Both the position numbers and the translations under genes were made by a program. A stretch of DNA of 64,000 nt, taken from positions 682,001 to 746,000 of the forward strand of contig CAWGMO010000003.1 of NCBI GenBank assembly GCA_963823735.1. Reading direction: 5' to 3'. The DNA comes from Actinoallomurus sp963823735. GTDB taxonomy: Bacteria > Actinomycetota > Actinomycetes > Streptosporangiales > Streptosporangiaceae. Shown one piece after another: positions 18,574 to 27,891 of the stretch. The notes beneath the pieces were generated by a model. The model saw only the letters and a program-made list of their open reading frames with translations. It was not told where the DNA came from and searched no databases. The stretch's first letter is position 1. Every line of letters begins with the position of its first letter.

Positions 18574-20675
18574 ATGTTCGAATCCCTCGGCTTCTTCGTC
18601 CATCGGCGGCGCAGGTGGGTCATCGCCGGTGCCCTCATCTTCATCGCCATCGCCTCCGTGTGGGGCACCCAGGTGTTCGGCGCGCTCAAGGGCGGCGGCT
18701 TCGACGACCCCAAGTCGGACTCCGCACGTGCCGTCAAGATCATCAATGATCGGATCGGGCCCGCCGACGGCGAACTGGTCGTGCTCTACGAGAGCCGGTC
18801 GACGACCGTCGACGACCCCGCCTTCCAAGCCTCCGTCACCGGAACGCTGGCGAAGCTTCCCAGGAGCCAGGTGCTCGGCGCCACCACCTACTGGAACACG
18901 CGTTCGGCCGGTCTCGTCTCCAAGGACCGCCACGCGACGTACGCCTCCATCAAGCTCGCCGGCGCCGACCTGGAGGCGCGGCAGGCGACGTACGACAAGG
19001 TCAGCGACCGCTTCGCCGCACCCGGGCTGACGACGCTGCGCGGCGGCCCGATCGCCGTCACGAGCCAGTTGAACCAGCAGACCGCCAAGGGGCTGGCCCG
19101 CGCGGAGATGATCTCCACGCCGGTCCTGCTCGTGCTGCTCGTCATCATCTTCGGCAGCCTCGTCTCGGCGTTGCTGCCGCTCACCATCGGCGGCGTGGCG
19201 ATCCTCGGCGCGTTCACCGCGCTGCGCGTGCTGACGTCGTTCACCGACGTGTCGACCTTCGCGATCAACATCGTGACCATGCTCGGGCTGGGCCTGGCCA
19301 TCGACTACGCCCTGTTCATCGTCACGCGGTACCGCGAGGAGCTGGGCCGGGCCGAGTCCGAGCGCGCCGCCCTCGCGCGGACCATGGCCACCGCGGGCCG
19401 TACGGTCGCCTTCTCCGGCATCACGGTCGCCATCGCGCTGGGCGGGCTGCTGTTCTTCCCGCAGATGTTCCTGCGGTCGATGGGCCTCGGCGCGATGGCC
19501 GTCGTCCTCGTCGACATGCTGGCCGCGCTCACGATCCTGCCCGCGCTGCTCGCCCTGCTCGGGCGGCGCGTCGACTCGCTCCGGCTCGTACGGCGGCGTC
19601 CCCCGGCGCCGGACCGCGGCGCGTGGTTCCGCCTCGCGCACAGCGTCATGCGCCGCCCGGTCCTGTACGCCGTCGGCTCGGCCGTGGTGCTGCTCGCCCT
19701 CGGCGCGCCGTTCCTCGGCATCAAGTTCGGCAGCGTCGACGTGCGGTCCCTCCCGCCGGGCGCCGAGGGGCGTACGGTCACGGCCACCCTCGACCGCGAC
19801 TTCGCCCACGGCTCCCTGTCGCCCATCGACGTCGTCGTCGCCGGGAACGTCTCACGCCCCGACCTGGACTCCTACCTCGGCAGGCTGCGCACCACGCGGG
19901 GCGTGGCGTCCGCGGACGTCGTCGGCACCGGCCGCGACGCCGTGCACGTCGCGGTGCGCACCCCGACGACCCGCAGTCCGGCGAGGCACGTGACCTGGTC
20001 GCGCGGATACGGTCGCTGCCGGCACCCGCGCGGTCGTACGTCGGCGGTGAGACGGCGCAGCTGTCGGACCTGCTGAGCGGCCTCGGGCGCGTCCTGCCCT
20101 GGACCGCGCTGTTCGTCGGGGTGGTGACCTTCGCCCTGCTGTTCGCGGCGCTCGGCTCGATCCTGCTGCCGCTCAAGGCGCTGGCGATGAACCTGCTGTC
20201 GCTCAGCGCGGCGTTCGGCGTGATGGTGTGGGGCTTCCAGGACGGCCACCTCGCCGGCGTGCTCGGCTTCACCTCCACCGGGACGGTGGAGGCGTCGCAA
20301 CCGGTGCTGATCCTGGCGGTGGCGTTCGGCCTGTCGATGGACTACGAGCTGTTCCTGCTCAGCCGGATCCGCGAGGAGTGGGAGCGTACGGGCGACAACA
20401 CCGTCGCGGTCGCCACCGGCCTCCAGCGCACCGGCGCGATCATCACCAACGCCGCCCTGCTGCTCGCCATCGTCATCGGCGCCTTCACGACGTCGGGGAT
20501 CATGTTCATCAAGCTCATCGGCGTCGGCCTTCTCGCGGCCGTCGTGATGGACGCCACGCTCGTACGGGCGATGCTCGTACCGGCCACGATGCGCCTGCTC
20601 GGCCGGGCGAACTGGTGGCTGCCACGGCCACTGCGCCGCCTGCATGCCCGCATCGCCATCAACGAAGCGGGCTGA
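18574..20675 (+). pseudogene. MmpL/RND-family exporter, interrupted by one frameshift
   Basis: Two frames give one MMPL protein. Frame 1 (from ATG 18574) carries the first membrane helix, porter domain 1 and the first 6-span block (ISTPVLLVLLVIIFGSLVSA, IDYALFIVTRYRE). It loses similarity at 19961-19965 and ends in junk at 20076. The next frame resumes at Asp 19965 (DDPQSGEARDLV) with porter domain 2 and the second block (MDYELFLLSRIREEWE) to 20675. One extra C in the CCCC run at 19961 would restore a 700-residue protein, the usual length. Either a recent pseudogene or a base-calling error. Likely substrate: lipid or hydrophobic compound, under TetR control. Confidence 0.85.
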
Positions 20676-20680
20676 GGGGC

Positions 20681-20710
20681 GTCAGGGGGCCGGGCGGCCG
20701 GCCCCCTGAC
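20681..20710. terminator. Bidirectional hairpin between convergent genes
   Basis: 13-bp perfect stem (20681-20693 with 20698-20710) and four-base loop, 5 bases after the MmpL stop. It includes the final codons of the convergent acetyltransferase gene. Confidence 0.75.
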
Positions 20711-21113
20711 ACAGCGACTTCTCGTACCAGGCACCGCGGAGCGCGTAACCGCCCGACAGGTACGGCTCGGCGTCAACGGGGGCGCCGAGCCGCAGGACGG
20801 ACAGCCCGCGGCGCCGGGCGAGCTCCTCCACCTGGCCCAGCAGGAGCCGCGAGATCTCCGGCTCGCGGTATTCGGGCCGGACGTAGACCCGCATGACCTC
20901 GGCGGAGTCGTCACCGGTACGCCGCAGACCGGCGCAGCCGACCAGGACGTACGCGTGGCGGGCGACGACGAAGACGGCCCCGGTGTCGGAGACCGGGGGA
21001 CCGGTGGTGCCGGTCGCGGCGGCACGCTCGGCTTCCTGCTCGACACGGAGCCCCGTCACGATGGGATCGTCGAACGACGCGACGACCATCTCGACGTACG
21101 GGCTGATCCTCAT
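20682..21113 (-). CDS. GNAT family N-acetyltransferase
   Basis: 143 residues. The acetyl-CoA-binding core is VMRVYVRPEYREPEISRLLL (about 73-92), where the usual R/QxxGxG/A loop is altered to REPEIS. It is followed by VEELARRRGLSVLRLGA and the terminal YLSGGYALRGAWYEKSL typical of the fold. Substrate unknown. Converges on the MmpL gene with the shared hairpin. Confidence 0.82.
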   Translation of the reverse strand: MRISPYVEMVVASFDDPIVTGLRVEQEAERAAATGTTGPPVSDTGAVFVVARHAYVLVGCAGLRRTGDDSAEVMRVYVRPEYREPEISRLLLGQVEELARRRGLSVLRLGAPVDAEPYLSGGYALRGAWYEKSLCQGAGRPAP

Positions 21114-21174
21114 GGCGGAACATTAGGCATCGCGCGCCCCCCGCGCACGCGTTTCGGCCGGTCTAGGGCGCGTT

Positions 21175-22149
21175 CTAGGACCGCTGTGCCGTGTCGTACA
21201 CGCGGCGGACCGCGGCGCCGAAGTACGGGCCGTACATCGTGGCCGGGTCGTCGGCGTACTTGAAGCTGCTGACGGACGTGACGACACCGGTGCCGGTGCC
21301 CGCGTCGAACCGGGTCAGCCACGGCCCTCCGCTGGAGCCCTCCGTCATGTCGCAGCGCAGCCCCTCGTCGTGGGTGATGCGGTGCGTGTCGGGGTAGGTG
21401 CGCCCGCTGCAGTAGGTGAGCCGCTCGCCGTCGTACCGGCCGCCGGAGGGGTAGCCGAAGCCGTACACGAGCGCGCCGCGCGGCTGGTCGAAGGCGATGC
21501 CCTGGGCGCCGACGACGTCGGTGACGTGGCGCCCGCCGCCCTCGGCGAGCGCGACCAGCGCGACGTCGTAGTTCTCGTCGCCGGTGCGTGACCACGTGTC
21601 GGGCACGAACACGTGGCGGGCGGTGAAGGTGCCGTACGGGCGGCTGCCCTGGTCGTAGCCGGGCACGTAGATCCAGTTGTGCGCCCAGGCGCCCGTGGCG
21701 TCCTGCGCGCAGTGGCCCGCGGTCACGACGAGGTCCTTGTTGACGCCCGTGACGGTGCCGGCGGAGCAGACGTAGTCACCGCCGTCGATGGTGAAGAACA
21801 CCTTGCCGGTCGTGGCGCGCACCGCGCCGCGGAAGGTCCACGGCGCGCCGGGGCTCGCGGGACCCTCGCGCCGCGCCTGGGGAACCGGCCCGGTGCCCGG
21901 GATCGTGACCGGAGGCCCGCCCGCGGGGGCGGCGTCCTTCGGGCCGGGTCTGCGGTGCGCGGTCGGTATGAGCGCTCGCTGCATGCGCTCGGAGGTCCAG
22001 TATCTGAGGGTCGCCGAACGGGCGGACATGATCACGTGGTCGGTCACGCCCGTCACGCCGGGCGCGGGGTGGGACGTCGCCGGGCCGAGCATGCCGAGTA
22101 CGGCACCGATGGCGGGCACGGCGAGAGCGATGGGGGCACTGTTGGACAT
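21175..22149 (-). CDS. Secreted trypsin-like/V8-like serine protease
   Basis: 324 residues from ATG 22149; the longer frame upstream is not protein-like. An N-terminal hydrophobic stretch (about 5-24) acts as a signal, then a Pro-rich pro-region (about 60-105). Catalytic residues: His146 (VVTAGHCA), Asp195 (NYDVALVAL), Ser273 (EGSSGGPW). Cysteine pairs near 128/147 and 247/266 suggest disulfides. It resembles glutamyl-endopeptidase/trypsin-like secreted enzymes, distinct from the S1E protease at 4.9 kb. A perfect palindrome lies 26 bases upstream. Confidence 0.87.
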   Translation of the reverse strand: MSNSAPIALAVPAIGAVLGMLGPATSHPAPGVTGVTDHVIMSARSATLRYWTSERMQRALIPTAHRRPGPKDAAPAGGPPVTIPGTGPVPQARREGPASPGAPWTFRGAVRATTGKVFFTIDGGDYVCSAGTVTGVNKDLVVTAGHCAQDATGAWAHNWIYVPGYDQGSRPYGTFTARHVFVPDTWSRTGDENYDVALVALAEGGGRHVTDVVGAQGIAFDQPRGALVYGFGYPSGGRYDGERLTYCSGRTYPDTHRITHDEGLRCDMTEGSSGGPWLTRFDAGTGTGVVTSVSSFKYADDPATMYGPYFGAAVRRVYDTAQRS

Positions 22150-22174
22150 GAGCCAAAAGTGTGCAGCACGCAGG

Positions 22175-22190
22175 GTGATCGTACGATCAC
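22175..22190. promoter_or_regulatory. Perfect 16-bp palindrome in the protease/dxr gap
   Basis: GTGATCGTACGATCAC is its own reverse complement. It lies 26 bases before the protease start and 81 bases before dxr, a fitting operator position. Regulator not identified. Confidence 0.45.
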
Positions 22191-22270
22191 TTCTGGTAAA
22201 ACCGCGCTCGTGATCAGGTGATCTGTGCTTTGACGAGTCTCCTGGTCCGCGTTGCGGCGAGAATGGAAGC

Positions 22271-23509
22271 GTGACTCGTGACGAGAGCGCCTCTCCGGCG
22301 GCCCCCAAAGACGTGGTGATCCTCGGCTCGACCGGTTCGATCGGCACGCAGGCGATCGACGTGATCCGGCGCAACCCGGAGCGGTTCCGCGTGGCGGGGC
22401 TGGCGGCCGGTGGCGGCCGTGTCGACCTCCTGGCCGCGCAGGTCCTTGACCTGCGGCCGGACGTCGTCGCCGTCGCGAAGGGCTCGGTCGCCGAAGACCT
22501 CCAGCTCGCGCTCTACGCCGAGGCGCAGAAGCGCGGATACTCCTCCGGCGGCTACCGCCTGCCCAAGCTCCTCGCCGGGCCGTCCACGATCGCCGAGGTG
22601 GCGACGTGGCCCTGCGACATCGTGCTCAACGCCGTGGACGGCGCCGCCGGTCTGACCTCGACCCTCGCCGCCCTCGACGCCGGGCGCACGCTCGCGCTGG
22701 CCAACAAGGAATCCCTGATCATCGGTGGGCCGCTGGTCAAGCAGCGGGCAAAGCCGGGCCAGATCGTGCCGGTCGACTCCGAGCACTCCGCGCTGGCGCA
22801 GTGCCTGCGCGGCGGCACCCGCGGCGAGCTGCGCCGGATGATCGTGACGGCCAGCGGCGGGCCGTTCCGCGGCCGTACGCGCGCCGAGCTCGCGGACGTC
22901 ACCCCGGAGCAGGCGCTCGCCCACCCGACCTGGACGATGGGCCCGCTCGTCACGATCAACTCCGCGACGCTCGTCAACAAGGGCCTCGAGGTGATCGAGG
23001 CGCACCTGCTGTACGACGTGCCGTTCGAGGACATCGAGGTGATGGTCCACCCGCAGTCGGCGATCCACTCGATGGTGGAGTTCACCGACGGGTCGACGCT
23101 CGCCCAGGTCAGCCCGCCCGACATGCGCCTGCCGATCGCGCTGGGCCTCGCGTGGCCGGACCGCGTGCCGGACGCCGCGCCCGGCGTCGACTGGACCCAG
23201 GCGCACACGTGGGAGTTCTTCCCCCTCGACGACGAGGTGTTCCCGGCCGTACGCCTCGCGCGCGAGGTCGGCTCGGCCGGCGGCACCGCGCCCGCCGTCT
23301 ACAACGCCGCGAATGAGGAGTGCGTCGGGGCCTTCCTGTCCGGGCGCCTGGCGTTCACCGCGATTGTCGACACGGTCGCGCGGGTAGTTTCCGAGCACAC
23401 GAACAGTTCCGGCGCCCTGACGTCAGCCGATGGCGGGCTCACCCTCGACGACGTGCTCTCGGCCGACGGATGGGCACGGACCCGGGCACGGGAGCTGACT
23501 GCCGGTTGA
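22271..23509 (+). CDS. dxr: 1-deoxy-D-xylulose-5-phosphate reductoisomerase
   Basis: 412 residues from GTG 22271. NADPH motif VVILGSTGSIGTQAI (about 15-29); ANKESLIIGG (about 147-156) and VDSEHSAL (about 170-177) hold the metal/substrate residues. ASGGPFRG is the flexible loop, and MVHPQSAIHSMVEF is the C-terminal signature. It makes 2-C-methyl-D-erythritol 4-phosphate, the first committed step of the MEP isoprenoid pathway. Its stop overlaps rseP (TTGA), and ispG follows, the standard actinomycete order. Confidence 0.97.
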   Translation: MTRDESASPAAPKDVVILGSTGSIGTQAIDVIRRNPERFRVAGLAAGGGRVDLLAAQVLDLRPDVVAVAKGSVAEDLQLALYAEAQKRGYSSGGYRLPKLLAGPSTIAEVATWPCDIVLNAVDGAAGLTSTLAALDAGRTLALANKESLIIGGPLVKQRAKPGQIVPVDSEHSALAQCLRGGTRGELRRMIVTASGGPFRGRTRAELADVTPEQALAHPTWTMGPLVTINSATLVNKGLEVIEAHLLYDVPFEDIEVMVHPQSAIHSMVEFTDGSTLAQVSPPDMRLPIALGLAWPDRVPDAAPGVDWTQAHTWEFFPLDDEVFPAVRLAREVGSAGGTAPAVYNAANEECVGAFLSGRLAFTAIVDTVARVVSEHTNSSGALTSADGGLTLDDVLSADGWARTRARELTAG

Positions 23510-24684
23510 CCTATCTCCTCGGTGTCGCGGCCTTCGTCGTCGCCCTCCTCGTCTCGGTGGTCCTGCACGAGGCCGGGCACTTCCTGACCGCCAAGCGGTT
23601 CGGGATGAAGGCGACCCAGTTCTTCGTGGGTTTCGGCTCCACACTGTGGTCGCGGCGCCGTGGAGAGACCGAGTACGGCGTGAAGGCGATCCCGCTCGGC
23701 GGCTTCGTGAAGATCGTCGGCTACACGCCGCTGGAGAAGGTCGACCCGGCCGACGAGCCGCGCGCGTTCTACCGGCAGGCCGCCGGCAAGCGCGCCGTGG
23801 TGATCGTCACCGGCGTGGTCGTGAACATCGTGCTGGCGTTCCTGCTGCTCGTGGTGCTCGCCATGGCGGTGGGCATCCCCGCCGACGGCGGCGCCACGAC
23901 GGTCGTACGCCGGGTCGCGCCGTGCGTGGCGGTCACGACGGTGTGCACGTCCCGTGATCCGGAGTCGCCGTCGAAGAAGGCGGGGCTGCGCGCCGGCGAC
24001 CGGATCGTGTCGTTCGGCGGCCGGCCCGTACGCGACTGGGACGCCCTGGCCAACGAGATCGGCCGGGCCCTGCCGGGCTCGACGGTCGACGTCGTCGTGT
24101 CGCGGCACGGCAGGACGCTGACGCTGCCCGCGACCATGGCGGACCTGCGGGGCCGCGGCTACTTCGGCGTGGAGCCGACGCCTCGCTCGCGTTCGCTGGG
24201 CCCCGTCGAGGCGAGCCGGTTCTCGGCGCGGTTCATGGGCCAGATGATCTCCTCGATCGGGTCGGTCGTCGTGGACATCCCGCACGCGATCCCGAAGCTG
24301 TTCTCCCCGGACCGCGCCAGTACGCCGGGCGGCCAGGCGGGCAGCGTCGTCGGCGGCGCGGAGGCGTCCGGCCAGGTGTTCTCCTCAAGTGACACGTGGC
24401 GCGACAAGATCGGGTCGTTCATCCTGCTCGTGGCGTCGCTCAACCTGTTCGTCGGCCTGCTGAACGTGCTGCCGCTGCTGCCGATGGACGGCGGCCACCT
24501 CGCGGTGCTCTGCTACGAGCGGATCAAGGCGGCCGTCTTCCGCGTGCGCGGCCGTCCGGACCCGGGTCCCGTCGACATGACGAAGCTGATGCCCGTGACG
24601 TACGTCGCGGTGATCCTTCTGGTCGGGTTGGGGATGCTATTGATCCTGGCAGACCTCATAAATCCGCTGAAAGTGCCGCAGTAG
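23506..24684 (+). CDS. rseP: Site-2 membrane metalloprotease RseP (M50)
   Basis: 392 residues from TTG 23506, chosen because it overlaps the dxr stop by four bases and starts directly at the first membrane helix; a longer reading would run back through dxr. Zinc motif HEAGH at 21-25 in the first span; one PDZ domain (SKKAGLRAGDRIVSFGGRPV, about 155-175); third metal ligand in NVLPLLPMDGGH (about 319-330). It cuts membrane-bound regulators or signal peptides within the bilayer. Cotranscribed with dxr and ispG. Confidence 0.95.
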   Translation: MTYLLGVAAFVVALLVSVVLHEAGHFLTAKRFGMKATQFFVGFGSTLWSRRRGETEYGVKAIPLGGFVKIVGYTPLEKVDPADEPRAFYRQAAGKRAVVIVTGVVVNIVLAFLLLVVLAMAVGIPADGGATTVVRRVAPCVAVTTVCTSRDPESPSKKAGLRAGDRIVSFGGRPVRDWDALANEIGRALPGSTVDVVVSRHGRTLTLPATMADLRGRGYFGVEPTPRSRSLGPVEASRFSARFMGQMISSIGSVVVDIPHAIPKLFSPDRASTPGGQAGSVVGGAEASGQVFSSSDTWRDKIGSFILLVASLNLFVGLLNVLPLLPMDGGHLAVLCYERIKAAVFRVRGRPDPGPVDMTKLMPVTYVAVILLVGLGMLLILADLINPLKVPQ

Positions 24685-24749
24685 GCCCTTCGTGTGCGCA
24701 GTACCGCTTCGGTTGCCTAGGCTGGGGTTCGACCGTCTAGCCCAATATT

Positions 24750-24801
24750 GGAAGGAGGACGCGGCGCTTCCCCGGAGCCCAGGCTCCGCGCCGCGCGACC
24801 G
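24750..24801 (+). promoter_or_regulatory. ispG ribosome site separated from its start by a hairpin
   Basis: A near-perfect Shine-Dalgarno ggaaggagga (24750-24759) lies 42 bases before the ispG ATG with no usable start nearby. The bases between fold into a long hairpin: CGCGGCGC (24760-24767) with GCGCCGCG (24788-24795) and an inner GGAGCC/GGCTCC pair. Folding it out leaves a 6-base gap from hairpin to ATG. Confidence 0.55.
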
Positions 24802-25959
24802 ATGAGCGTCGATCTCGGGATTCCGCAGGCCAAGCCCAGGCCGATCGCCCCGCGTCGTAGAACGCGGCAGATCATGGTGGGTTCCGTGCCGGTGGGCGGC
24901 GACGCTCCGGTATCGGTTCAGTCGATGACGACGACACTCACGTCGGACGTCAACGCCACGCTGCAGCAGATCGCGGAGCTCACCGCGTCCGGCTGCCAGA
25001 TCGTGCGCGTTGCCGTGCCGTCACAGGACGACGCGGACGCCCTTCCGGCGATCGCCCGCAAGTCCCAGATCCCCGTCATCGCCGACATCCACTTCCAGCC
25101 CAAATACGTCTTCGCCGCCATCGACGCCGGGTGCGCGGCCGTCCGGGTCAACCCCGGCAACATCATGAAGTTCGACGACAAGGTCGGCGAGATCGCGCGG
25201 GCCGCCAAGGCCGCCGGCGTCCCGATCCGCATCGGCGTCAACGCCGGGTCCCTCGACAAGCGGCTGCTCCAGAAGTACGGCAAGGCGACGCCCGAGGCGC
25301 TCGTGGAGTCCGCGCTCTGGGAGTGCTCGCTGTTCGAGGAGCACGACTTCCGCGACATCAAGATCTCGGTCAAGCACAACGACCCGGTCGTGATGATCAA
25401 CGCCTACCGGCAGCTCGCCGCCAAGTGCGACTACCCGCTGCACCTCGGCGTCACCGAGGCGGGCCCGGCGTTCCAGGGCACGATCAAGTCCTCGGTCGCC
25501 TTCGGCGCGCTGCTCGCCGAGGGCATCGGCGACACGATCCGCGTCTCGCTGTCCGCGCCTCCGGTCGAGGAGGTCAAGGTCGGCCTGCAGATCCTGGAGT
25601 CGCTCAACCTGCGCGAGCGCGGCCTGGAGATCGTCTCCTGCCCCTCCTGCGGCCGCGCCCAGGTCGACGTGTACTCCCTCGCCGACCAGGTGACCGCCGC
25701 GCTGCAGGACTTCCCGGTGCCGCTGCGCGTCGCCGTGATGGGCTGCGTCGTCAACGGCCCCGGCGAGGCCCGCGAGGCCGACCTCGGGGTCGCCTCCGGC
25801 AACGGCAAGGGCCAGATCTTCGTGAAGGGCGAGGTGATCAAGACGGTGCCGGAGTCCGCCATCGTGGAGACCCTCATCGAGGAGGCCGTCCGCATCGCGG
25901 AGGAGATGGGCATCGACGTCACGGGCGAGGGCCCGGGCGCCGACGTCAGCGTCTCCTGA
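24802..25959 (+). CDS. ispG: 4-hydroxy-3-methylbut-2-en-1-yl diphosphate synthase (flavodoxin)
   Basis: 385 residues starting MSVDLGIPQ, the usual actinomycete start. The TIM-barrel part has VPVGGDAPVSVQSMTTTLT and ADIHFQPKYV. The [4Fe-4S] cysteines are SCPSCGR (about 278-284) and MGCVVNGPGEA (about 312-322). It converts methylerythritol cyclodiphosphate to HMBPP in the MEP pathway. Third gene of the dxr-rseP-ispG group, after a 117-base gap that carries an unusual ribosome-site hairpin. A canonical terminator follows. Confidence 0.97.
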   Translation: MSVDLGIPQAKPRPIAPRRRTRQIMVGSVPVGGDAPVSVQSMTTTLTSDVNATLQQIAELTASGCQIVRVAVPSQDDADALPAIARKSQIPVIADIHFQPKYVFAAIDAGCAAVRVNPGNIMKFDDKVGEIARAAKAAGVPIRIGVNAGSLDKRLLQKYGKATPEALVESALWECSLFEEHDFRDIKISVKHNDPVVMINAYRQLAAKCDYPLHLGVTEAGPAFQGTIKSSVAFGALLAEGIGDTIRVSLSAPPVEEVKVGLQILESLNLRERGLEIVSCPSCGRAQVDVYSLADQVTAALQDFPVPLRVAVMGCVVNGPGEAREADLGVASGNGKGQIFVKGEVIKTVPESAIVETLIEEAVRIAEEMGIDVTGEGPGADVSVS

Positions 25960-25981
25960 ACACCACCTGAGTAGAGTCTGC

Positions 25982-26014
25982 AGAGCCCCTGGCCAGCTGG
26001 CCAGGGGCTCTTTT
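25982..26014 (+). terminator. Rho-independent terminator after ispG
   Basis: Perfect 30-bp palindrome (25982-26011) whose stem runs into TTTT (26011-26014), 22 bases after the ispG stop. Confidence 0.92.
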
Positions 26015-26144
26015 CGGTTGTCCCCGACCTGGAGTTTGGCCACCACTGGCCGCGCCTCTCCCGGCGGCTTAGCAAACTCATCAGAATCGGGCGCTACCAG
26101 CATGAACCGGAGTTCATTGTCGAGCTCCGCGCGAAAGGGGTTAC

Positions 26145-27707
26145 GTGAAAAAGCTTGCCATCACGGCGGCAGCGGCGGGGGCCGGTCTGCTCGGGCTGGC
26201 TCTCATGCCGGTCGCGGCGCAGGCGCGTCCCGCTCAGCCTCTCGCTCAGCCGTCCGCGAGCCTGAGCTGGTCGGCGTGCACCGACGAGGGCCTCGAAGGC
26301 CTCCAGTGCGCCAGCCTGCAGGTCCCGCTCGACCACAGTAAGCCGAACGGGCCGAAGATCACCCTTGCGCTTTCCAAGTTCCAGCACACCGGGACCTCGG
26401 GCTACCAGGGGTCCCTCCTGGTCAACCCCGGCGGCCCCGGCGGCACCGGGCGCGACTTCGCGTCCCGCGTCGCGGACGGCCTGACCGACAGCCTCAAGGC
26501 CACCTACGACGTCATCGGGTTCGACCCGCGCGGCGTCGGAGGCAGCACTCCGTCCCTGAGCTGCGACCCGAACTACTTCGCGCCCGTACGGCCCGACTAC
26601 CTGCCGACGAGCCTCAAGCTCGAGACGACCTGGCGGAAGAAGGCGGCCGCCTACTCCAAGGCCTGCGGCACGAAGTACGGCTCGCTCCTGGACCACATGA
26701 AGACCACGGACGCCGTCCAGGACATGGACAGCATCCGCGCGGCTCTGGGGCAGCAGCAGATCAGCTACTACGGCGCCTCGTACGGCACGTACCTGGGCTC
26801 GGTCTACGCGACCATGTTCCCGTCGCACGTTCGGCGCATGGTGCTGGACAGCAACGTCAAGCCCAGCGACGTCTGGTACAACGCCAACCTCGAGCAGGAC
26901 AAGGCGTTCGAGGGCAACATCAACGCCCTGTTCGCCTGGGCGGCCAAGTACGACTCGATCTACCACCTGGGCACCACCCAGAAGGCGGTCCGCGACGAGT
27001 ACTTCGCCGCGCGTGCGGCGCTGGCCAAGTCCCCGGCCGGCGGCGTCCTCGGCGGCGACGAGCTCGACGACACCTACCTCGTGGCCGGGTACATCGACCT
27101 CGGGGCCTACTGGCCGTACCTCGTCAGCGCGCTGTCGAAGTACAAGGCCGGTGACTCGTCGGCGCTGGTCACCGCGTACAACACGCTCGGCGCGACGACG
27201 GACGACAACGGCTACGCCGTCTACAACGCGGTGCAGTGCAGCGACGTCCAGTGGCCGACCAACTGGAACAAGTGGCGCTTCGACAACTGGAAGCTCTACC
27301 TCCAGGGCGACAAGTTCGAGACCTGGGGCAACGCCTGGTACAACGCTCCGTGCGTCAACTGGCCCGCCAAGGCCGGCAAGCCGGTCGACGTGGGGAACGC
27401 CAAGGGCATCCCGCCGGTACTGCTGTTCCAGGCGACCAACGACGCCGCGACGCCGTTCCCCGGTGGCGTGGAGATGAACCAGCGGCTCAAGGGCTCGCGC
27501 CTGGTCATCGAGGACGGCGGCCGTACGCACGGCGTCGTCGAGCGCGGCAACGCGTGCATCGATGACAAGTTCGCCGCCTTCCTGACGGACGGCACCCTGC
27601 CGGCCGAGAACTCCCACTGCGCCCGGCTGCCCGAGCCCGTTCCGCCGGCGTCCGCCGGTGTGACGGCCAAGGTCGCTCCGCAGTTCCCGCCGGCCCTCAC
27701 CAAGTAG
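26145..27707 (+). CDS. Secreted S33 alpha/beta-hydrolase (tripeptidyl aminopeptidase-like), copy 1
   Basis: 520 residues from GTG 26145 (gcgaaagggg ribosome site). Signal peptide MKKLAITAAAAGAGLLGLAL with cleavage near AQA. Oxyanion-hole segment LLVNPGGPGGTGRD (91-104), nucleophile Ser212 (YYGASYGTYLG), acid in ATNDAATPFPGG, and His in DGGRTHGVV, with the C-terminal TAP-like domain holding the last two. Members release tri- or other N-terminal peptides or act on small esters outside the cell. The next gene is a close paralogue. Confidence 0.9.
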   Translation: MKKLAITAAAAGAGLLGLALMPVAAQARPAQPLAQPSASLSWSACTDEGLEGLQCASLQVPLDHSKPNGPKITLALSKFQHTGTSGYQGSLLVNPGGPGGTGRDFASRVADGLTDSLKATYDVIGFDPRGVGGSTPSLSCDPNYFAPVRPDYLPTSLKLETTWRKKAAAYSKACGTKYGSLLDHMKTTDAVQDMDSIRAALGQQQISYYGASYGTYLGSVYATMFPSHVRRMVLDSNVKPSDVWYNANLEQDKAFEGNINALFAWAAKYDSIYHLGTTQKAVRDEYFAARAALAKSPAGGVLGGDELDDTYLVAGYIDLGAYWPYLVSALSKYKAGDSSALVTAYNTLGATTDDNGYAVYNAVQCSDVQWPTNWNKWRFDNWKLYLQGDKFETWGNAWYNAPCVNWPAKAGKPVDVGNAKGIPPVLLFQATNDAATPFPGGVEMNQRLKGSRLVIEDGGRTHGVVERGNACIDDKFAAFLTDGTLPAENSHCARLPEPVPPASAGVTAKVAPQFPPALTK

Positions 27708-27718
27708 CCGGTTCTTCG

Positions 27719-27750
27719 ACGGTCCCCGGCGCCACGGTGCCGGGGACCGT
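27719..27750 (+). terminator. Terminator between the two hydrolase genes
   Basis: 12-bp perfect stem (27719-27730 with 27739-27750), 8-base loop, directly after copy 1. It suggests the copies are transcribed separately. Confidence 0.8.
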
Positions 27751-27891
27751 TGCGGCTTGAGTTCCTGGCTGGTCATCACGATCAAGCAACAGTTGAACTC
27801 GCCCCTTTCCTCTCATTTGCCCCAAGCGCCACAATCTGCCCATTCGTATCTGCGTGGGCTCGTCGTTGAGTCATGCGCGCGAGGGGGTTTC

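Noticed and set aside
19961..19970. Programmed -1 frameshift in MmpL
   Set aside because: No X-XXY-YYZ slippery heptamer or downstream stem was recognised, and the family is not known for recoding; a mutation or error is simpler.
26094..27785. 563-codon minus-strand frame
   Set aside because: Shadow of the S33 hydrolase gene copy 1; repetitive low-information composition.
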